Shown piece after piece: positions 59,401 to 64,000 of a stretch of DNA of 64,000 nucleotides (position 1 is its first letter; the number at the start of each line of letters is the position of its first letter). The DNA comes from Triatoma infestans (taxonomy: Eukaryota; Arthropoda; Insecta; Hemiptera; Reduviidae): NCBI GenBank assembly GCA_011037195.1, contig JAAEAF010007661.1, forward strand, positions 1 through 64,000, in the 5' to 3' direction. The notes beneath the pieces are model-generated. The model did no database searches. It was not told the DNA's origin and was given only the letters and a program-made list of their open reading frames with translations. Both the position numbers and the translations under genes were made by a program.

Positions 59401-62400
59401 TGTTATTTTTCGTTTTTCTTTTTTAAGGTCACTACAATAGCGGCCGCAAGCTTTTGCATAGCCACGTCCGAACTTCAAAATTTCAATGTTTCAATTTACG
59501 CAGGTACTCTCAAGGTGCCCAGTGGGCACGACCCTGAGAGTGCCCTTCTACATAAACTCTCGAGAGATACTCTCTGTTGCTATCGGCCCGTAAAAATTTT
59601 GAAAGCTGCTCTTGAATGGACAGGCAGTTGTGAGTAACTCTCGCGAGTTTCTCTCAAATGGACGCCTACATTTATTGCTTTTTCTTATTGCTGAAACAGC
59701 AACTATTGCGTTCTTGTCAAATTTTCGAAATCGCGATTTTATCGGAAATACATTTTTGAGAAAGTATTTTGAATGAAATTGTAGGTTGTGTCCTACTTCT
59801 CAAGAAAGTGGAATACAGGAAACTCAAACTTGACATTCCCCCAGGTACTACCAGGGATCCGATGAAACGAAGTTTTCGTACAAAATCCGCCAATCGGAAG
59901 TGCTACATTACCGATTTGTATTTTCTCTTACTCCTGGTAAGAGATAGCATCTTTATAATCTTGTCAAATTTTCGACACATGATTGGGGGTCCCTTGAAAA
60001 CGAAAAATGTTTTTAGCGAATGGTCTCCATGGATGTGTGTGTGTCTTTTAACAGAACATTTCAGATATGGAAATTCGCAGAAAGCTCAAACTTGGTATTC
60101 CATTTAAGCACTATCACCGCATCAGACACTAATATTTCGAATAAAATCAATCAATCGGAAGTGCAATTTTGCAGAATAGGTTTTTGAGTTTTTGAAATTT
60201 TCTCGGAAACGGTTATAACGATTTTTCTTAAACTTGGAATGCTTGCTGCATAGATAGAAACGTACCACTATATTTGAAACATTTTTCTGAACAAAATTAT
60301 TATGGATGGGTATTGGAGTTCTGTCCGTTAGTTTAATTTAAATTTGCACAAGCTTCCTAGGTTGTGACACATTTCCAAAAGAGCGCTCCACATAGGGGCC
60401 GCCCAAGTATACAAGTAAAATACCCACCACCATGTGTATGGCCAGCCTAACTAAACATTGTAACATTTCAGTTTGAAGAAAATTTCTTGCTCAAATTGTG
60501 TTAGAGTCGTGTGATTTTTTCCAGCAAAAACTGATTTTTGGAAAGGTTCTGGTGAATTTATGAGGTTATGCTTATTCTGAAACTATGTTTAAAGTTACGT
60601 GCTAGGTGACCTAATGGAGTTTATCCCTGTCAGTTACAAAATGGTGGGAATGTACTGACGAAGGTGTTGATAAGGATTTTTAGAGGTTGTTTAATGTTTG
60701 GTTATCTGCCAACATTATGGAGGGAATTTAGGCATTTAGGTCTTATGTCATTTCTCCTAAAAACTTTGGAAAGCTTGGTGGATAGGTATATTACTGATCG
60801 TTCTTTGAAAGATCATCCACTCCATCCTAACCAACGTGCTTATACAATATGAAAATCGATAGAGACTGCTTTTCATTGTCTTAAGGCTCCCTGGGTCGAA
60901 AAGGTATACAACCCGTTTTAATTAACTGGATAGGTATTTATTTAAGGAATAGAGTTATACAGACTTTTACAGTGCATGCGCACTGTGGTTGTGGGAGCGG
61001 GCAGAGGGTATCCTTAAGGAGGTTGTCTTTCACAAAAGCTATGGTGTGCTGTCATGGATGAACTGTTAACCACGATGAATTCATCGGGCATATGCTGATG
61101 ATGGTGTTATTCTATTGTTAGGGCGATGTATGACTACTGTCTCAGATTTAATGCAAAGTGCCCTCAACATGGTATATGATTGGACTCAGGATAAGAGTCT
61201 TTCTATTAATCCCAGTAAGACACATGTGATTTTATTTATCCATAGGAGGAAGATCGTAGGATTAAACTCCTAGGTTATTAGGAACTTCTGTTCAAATTTA
61301 TAAATCGGTGAAGTTTCTTGGAGTAGTTCTTGACAGTAAATTAAATTGGTCAGAACATGTTAATATACAGCATCAAAAGGTAGTTATTTCCTATTGGCAG
61401 TCGAAGAATTGTAGGTCAAAATTGGGGGATTACTCCCAAGATGATGTTTTGGAATGAAAGTCTGCTATAGAATTAAACAGGAAGATTTTGAAATAATTGA
61501 AAGAACAGTTAGGGAGATCAGCATCATTTGATTTGCCTTGAGGCATCTTAATATTATAATATTTATCTTAATGGTTATTAAACCTAGGTTGTTATATGCG
61601 GCTGTGGTGTGGTGGCGTCGCATTGAGATAAGATCCGCTAGACTGCTGCTTGAGGATATTCAACGCGGGTAAGCGATATGGTCATTTACCATTCATCGCG
61701 AGATGCTTTTGAAGGTTTTCTTTCTGATAGAATGTTAAACGCTTTTGTTTTCAAGCATTCTTACAGAGTACCTTCTAGGAAAGATTGTTTAGGTTTAGGT
61801 CCTCTGGTGTGATACCTGATAATTACCTCCGGTGTTACAAGGACGGTTGCAGAATGGATGGTAGGTCTGGGGCTGTGGTCTATTTTGTGACCGGAGATCA
61901 TTTGGCTGTATCTCTTGGAGAATGGACTACAGTTATCCAGACCGAGGTTTATATTCTTTGTTCTATCTTGGATGGGAAGGTATGTAACTCTAACTTAAAA
62001 GGTGTTTGTATCTACTCGGACAGCCAAGCTGCGCTGAAGGCGCTGGGCTCAAGTGTCACCACTTCCAGGTTGGTGTTGGAATGTTCTACATGACTGGAAG
62101 AGCTTTCTTCTCTGAAGGATGTGCTTCTAGTGTGGGTACCAGATCATATGGGAACTTTTGGGAATGAGGAAATGGATCGGTTTGCCAAATTAGGCGCCTC
62201 TTTCCCTTTCATTGCTTCCGAGCCTGCTGTTGGCGTGTCTTCTGGCACATGCCTGCCAGGCTTCCAGTCATGACAGCTTCACAGCATTCATCTTTATGGA
62301 TGAGCACAGTTGATTGTCAGCAGTCCAAGATGCCCATCGGACGTCCGAACAGGGCCATTAGTGAGACGTTGCTGTGTCTTTCACGGAACTCTCTCAGGCA

Positions 62401-63596
62401 TCTGGTTGGATCCCTTGCTGGAATTGTGGACACACCCATCCATCTTATGACAGATTGCTTGGGTTGTGAGGAAATTAGGTTCAGGACCTGTGGTCGGAAC
62501 AGGATGTCTGAGGAAGAGCGTAGGCTATTTCCCTTTAAGGTTATTGTCCGATTTGTTCGGGCTGCGGTGAATCTTAGATGGATTAGACCCGGGTCTGGAT
62601 ATTTGTTCTAGACCCGGTTTCTTGTTGTTTTTCTCTTGGGGTAGCTATATGGGCCCACTGGGCTTTGGATAACGTAGGGTTTGGTCCCTCCCCACAGGCA
62701 AATAATAATAATAATAACCCGTTCCCCAAACATATCTCTATACTTCTCGGAGAGATATGTAATACATTTGCTATAAATTGCACGCTTTTCTGTGTCGACC
62801 TTATCCCTCTGCTGTGGATCGTTATTTTCATAACGCACCGTCGGATCAATGATGTACGCTAGTCTGCTGACCCTTTTAAAGGCCACTACATCTGCATATC
62901 GCGCAGAGCCCTCATCATCAACAGCGTACACTTCCTCAAAGCAGGTATAATCAAGAGCCCTAAGAGACTCTGCGATCGCGTCCTTGACCCTGTGATGCCG
63001 CCTAGTCACGAGGAGCATATTGTGTGGACAATTTCCGAGCACATGTGCCGGTGTTTCGTTCTCTCAAACAAATACTATCAAATAATTCTGTAATACAATG
63101 AAATAGATGAAAACCTATCATCACCCCATATCCGCAGAACTCTTTTATCATCAATTTTTTCAATCATGCAAAATTTAAAGATAATTATTGTAGTCATTTT
63201 CGAGAAAATCGCAAAAACTGAGATCTAAAACACAAAACTAAAATCCATTCCATAAACTCTACTTCCGTTTGAGCGATTTAAGTGTCAGGTGCCATAGAAA
63301 TATCCAATCAATATTTAGGTTTCCTGTGAATTTTATTTTTGAGCTATACACAAAATACACCAGATTCTAATAACCACTTTTTAGAATCTGAAGACTTGAA
63401 GCAATATTTCCAGTGAAACTCAGTTTCGAAAAACAGACATGAAGGTTACACTTTCTTTGTTTCTTTTGTAGGAGTAATAGAAACTAAAAATAAAGAATGT
63501 GATTAAATAAAAATACTGTTACAATTTCAGGTCGTTGAGGTATTACAAAGTAGTAAGAAGTATGAGAGGTACACTAAAAAGTGGAGAAAATGCTAG
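56489..63596 (+). CDS. PEX11G: Peroxisomal biogenesis factor 11 gamma-like, 3' incomplete
   Basis: PEX11 proteins remodel the peroxisomal membrane and promote its elongation and division. Exons seen: 56489-56719, 56890-57068 and 63531-63596, all with GT-AG junctions and consistent phase. They give 158 codons plus two bases; the human gamma form is about 240 residues, so the rest lies beyond the window. Exon 1 holds [20 protein letters not shown], the conserved N-terminal PEX11 helix, and [17 protein letters not shown]. Exon 2 holds [20 protein letters not shown], the family's central signature, followed by a hydrophobic stretch ([17 protein letters not shown]) that fits a membrane segment. 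Exon 3 reads [20 protein letters not shown], a basic linker. Intron 2 is 6.46 kb and full of transposons. Gamma subtype is likely but not certain. Confidence 0.85.
57069..57750. other. Intron 2 start of the PEX11-like gene
   Basis: AT-rich intronic sequence with several poly(T) runs. No element was recognised. Confidence 0.4.
57755..58560 (+). repeat. Dispersed repeat fragments, plus orientation
   Basis: Motifs ATTCTCGAAAACTGCTCCAA then TGATTTTTTTCAAACTT, CACTTTTATTTGAAATATTT and TTTTCGAAATTGAG then TTTTGAGGTTCTTC show two rearranged pieces of the dominant family. Intronic in the PEX11-like gene. Confidence 0.55.
58814..59670 (-). mobile_element. PIF/Harbinger transposon remnant
   Basis: Terminal inverted repeats: left GGTAGGCGTCCACTTGAGAG (58814 on), right its counterpart CTCTCAAATGGACGCCTACA (ending 59670), with looser inverted similarity running further inwards. 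The left flank has TTA and the right flank TTTA, compatible with a PIF-type TWA duplication. On the minus strand, from 59390, is a HARBI1-like piece: [15 protein letters not shown], then with frameshift VTLRFFASG, a putative 65-bp intron (59216-59152), and [20 protein letters not shown]. The DDE nuclease core is missing, so it is an internally deleted, inactive copy. Confidence 0.8.
59690..60330 (+). repeat. Dispersed repeat family copies, plus orientation
   Basis: Two 5' ends follow each other: TTTTTCTTATTGCTGAAACA with CGATTTTATCGGAAATAC (59690 on) and TTTTCTCTTACTCCTGGTAA with GGGGGTCCCTTGAAAACG (about 59920 on). Internal motifs follow, such as ACGGTTATAACGATTTTTCT. Intronic in the PEX11-like gene. 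Confidence 0.6.
60590..62720 (+). pseudogene. I/R1-type LINE, 5'-truncated and decayed
   Basis: A second RNase H-bearing LINE. Pieces in order: [16 protein letters not shown] and [15 protein letters not shown] (RT fingers), [20 protein letters not shown] (catalytic YADD, about 61086-61112), [31 protein letters not shown] and then RNase H with [16 protein letters not shown] (about 62010-62055), [19 protein letters not shown] and a C-terminal region ([35 protein letters not shown]). Frameshifts and stops are numerous. The 3' end is an (AAT)n tail at 62702-62718. It is related to, but clearly diverged from, the copy at 11744-14250. It lies in the sense orientation in intron 2 of the PEX11-like gene. 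Confidence 0.85.
62721..63062 (-). pseudogene. R2-type retrotransposon, endonuclease fragment
   Basis: Minus strand. [58 protein letters not shown] and [13 protein letters not shown] match the Cys-His knuckle and restriction-like endonuclease of 529-3706. It is about as close to the copy at 53490-54575 as to the first. At FGER (62720) the match ends exactly at the (AAT)n tail of the LINE on the left. The remainder of the element is absent on both sides. Confidence 0.85.
63063..63490 (-). repeat. Dispersed repeat copy, minus orientation
   Basis: AAAGATAATTATTGTAGTCA then TTTTCGAGAAAATCGCAAAA, TACTTCCGTTTGAGCGATTT, and a right end with AGTTTCGAAAAACAGACATG then TTTTGTAGGAGTAATAGAAA. It stops about 40 bp before exon 3 of the PEX11-like gene. 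Confidence 0.55.
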
Positions 63597-64000
63597 GTAG
63601 GTTTGATATATATATATATATATATTTATATTTTTTGCACAAATTTACTACAACATAATAATTTTATAGTGCTTGCAATATAACTTTTTTATTTTCCAGA
63701 ATTAAATAAGAGAAAGTAAAAATATATATTAAGAACAAGTAGTATAAATTAACTATTTTGTTTATTTATTTAATATATAATATGTTTAAAATTTAACAAC
63801 ATTTTAATTTTTATTATTTTCTTAATACAATAAATTAAACTCATTGAAATTTCATACTAAAAAATAATTTCCTGAGCTTTACATTAAATATAATAATTTT
63901 ATTTATTTGTATAGTAAATTCTGTTTACATGCAACCTTGGGAAAAAAACATTATATGTTTTTTTTTTTTCTTTTTTTACATTACACACAAATATATATAT
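63597..64000. other. Intron 3 start of the PEX11-like gene
   Basis: Begins with the GTAGGTTT donor after exon 3, then a (TA)n run at about 63608-63626. The rest is extremely AT-rich with no recognised feature. The gene continues past the window edge. Confidence 0.5.

Overview
The window is a repeat-dense, AT-rich piece of an animal nuclear genome, most likely an arthropod and probably an insect. The evidence is spliced genes with short GT-AG introns, several non-LTR retrotransposon lineages typical of arthropods (an R2-type element with a restriction-like endonuclease, I/R1-type elements with RNase H, an APE-type element with a TATTC-type tail), a PIF/Harbinger remnant, tRNA-derived SINEs and Penelope/hammerhead-like palindromes. 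No bacterial or viral gene organisation is present. Species is not determinable from what I can see.

Only two host genes are convincing, and they sit head to head near the right end. A ten-exon gene on the minus strand (56221 down to 46201) encodes a 576-residue FASTKD4/TBRG4-like mitochondrial RNA-processing protein with a C-terminal RAP domain; all ten exons join in frame. Diverging from it, 267 bp away, a plus-strand gene (56489 to beyond the window) encodes a PEX11-gamma-like peroxisomal membrane protein; three exons are visible. Their introns are full of transposon debris.

Layout: 1-3.7 kb, a decayed R2-type retrotransposon whose N-terminus resembles the N-terminal domain of kinesin-13 (KIF2) proteins. 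3.7-11.7 kb, non-coding repeats including a large inverted repeat. 11.7-14.25 kb, a decayed I/R1-type LINE. 14-34 kb, mostly copies in both orientations of one degenerate non-coding repeat family (5' end ACTTTCTCTTACT, 3' end with a GTGTGA/TCACAC hairpin), plus a perfect 9 x 42-bp minisatellite (29.6 kb) and a SINE (31.7 kb). 34.6-39.8 kb, two same-strand copies of one APE-type LINE lineage; the second has an intact 1096-codon ORF2 and a 14-bp target-site duplication. 40-46 kb, a second SINE, a hammerhead-like palindrome and non-coding DNA. 46.2-56.2 kb, the FASTKD4-like gene, with an R2-type fragment in an intron. 56.5-64 kb, the PEX11-like gene, with a PIF/Harbinger remnant, an I/R1-type LINE and a third R2-type fragment in its 6.5-kb second intron.

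All assignments come from reading motifs and splice sites by eye; no database search was possible.
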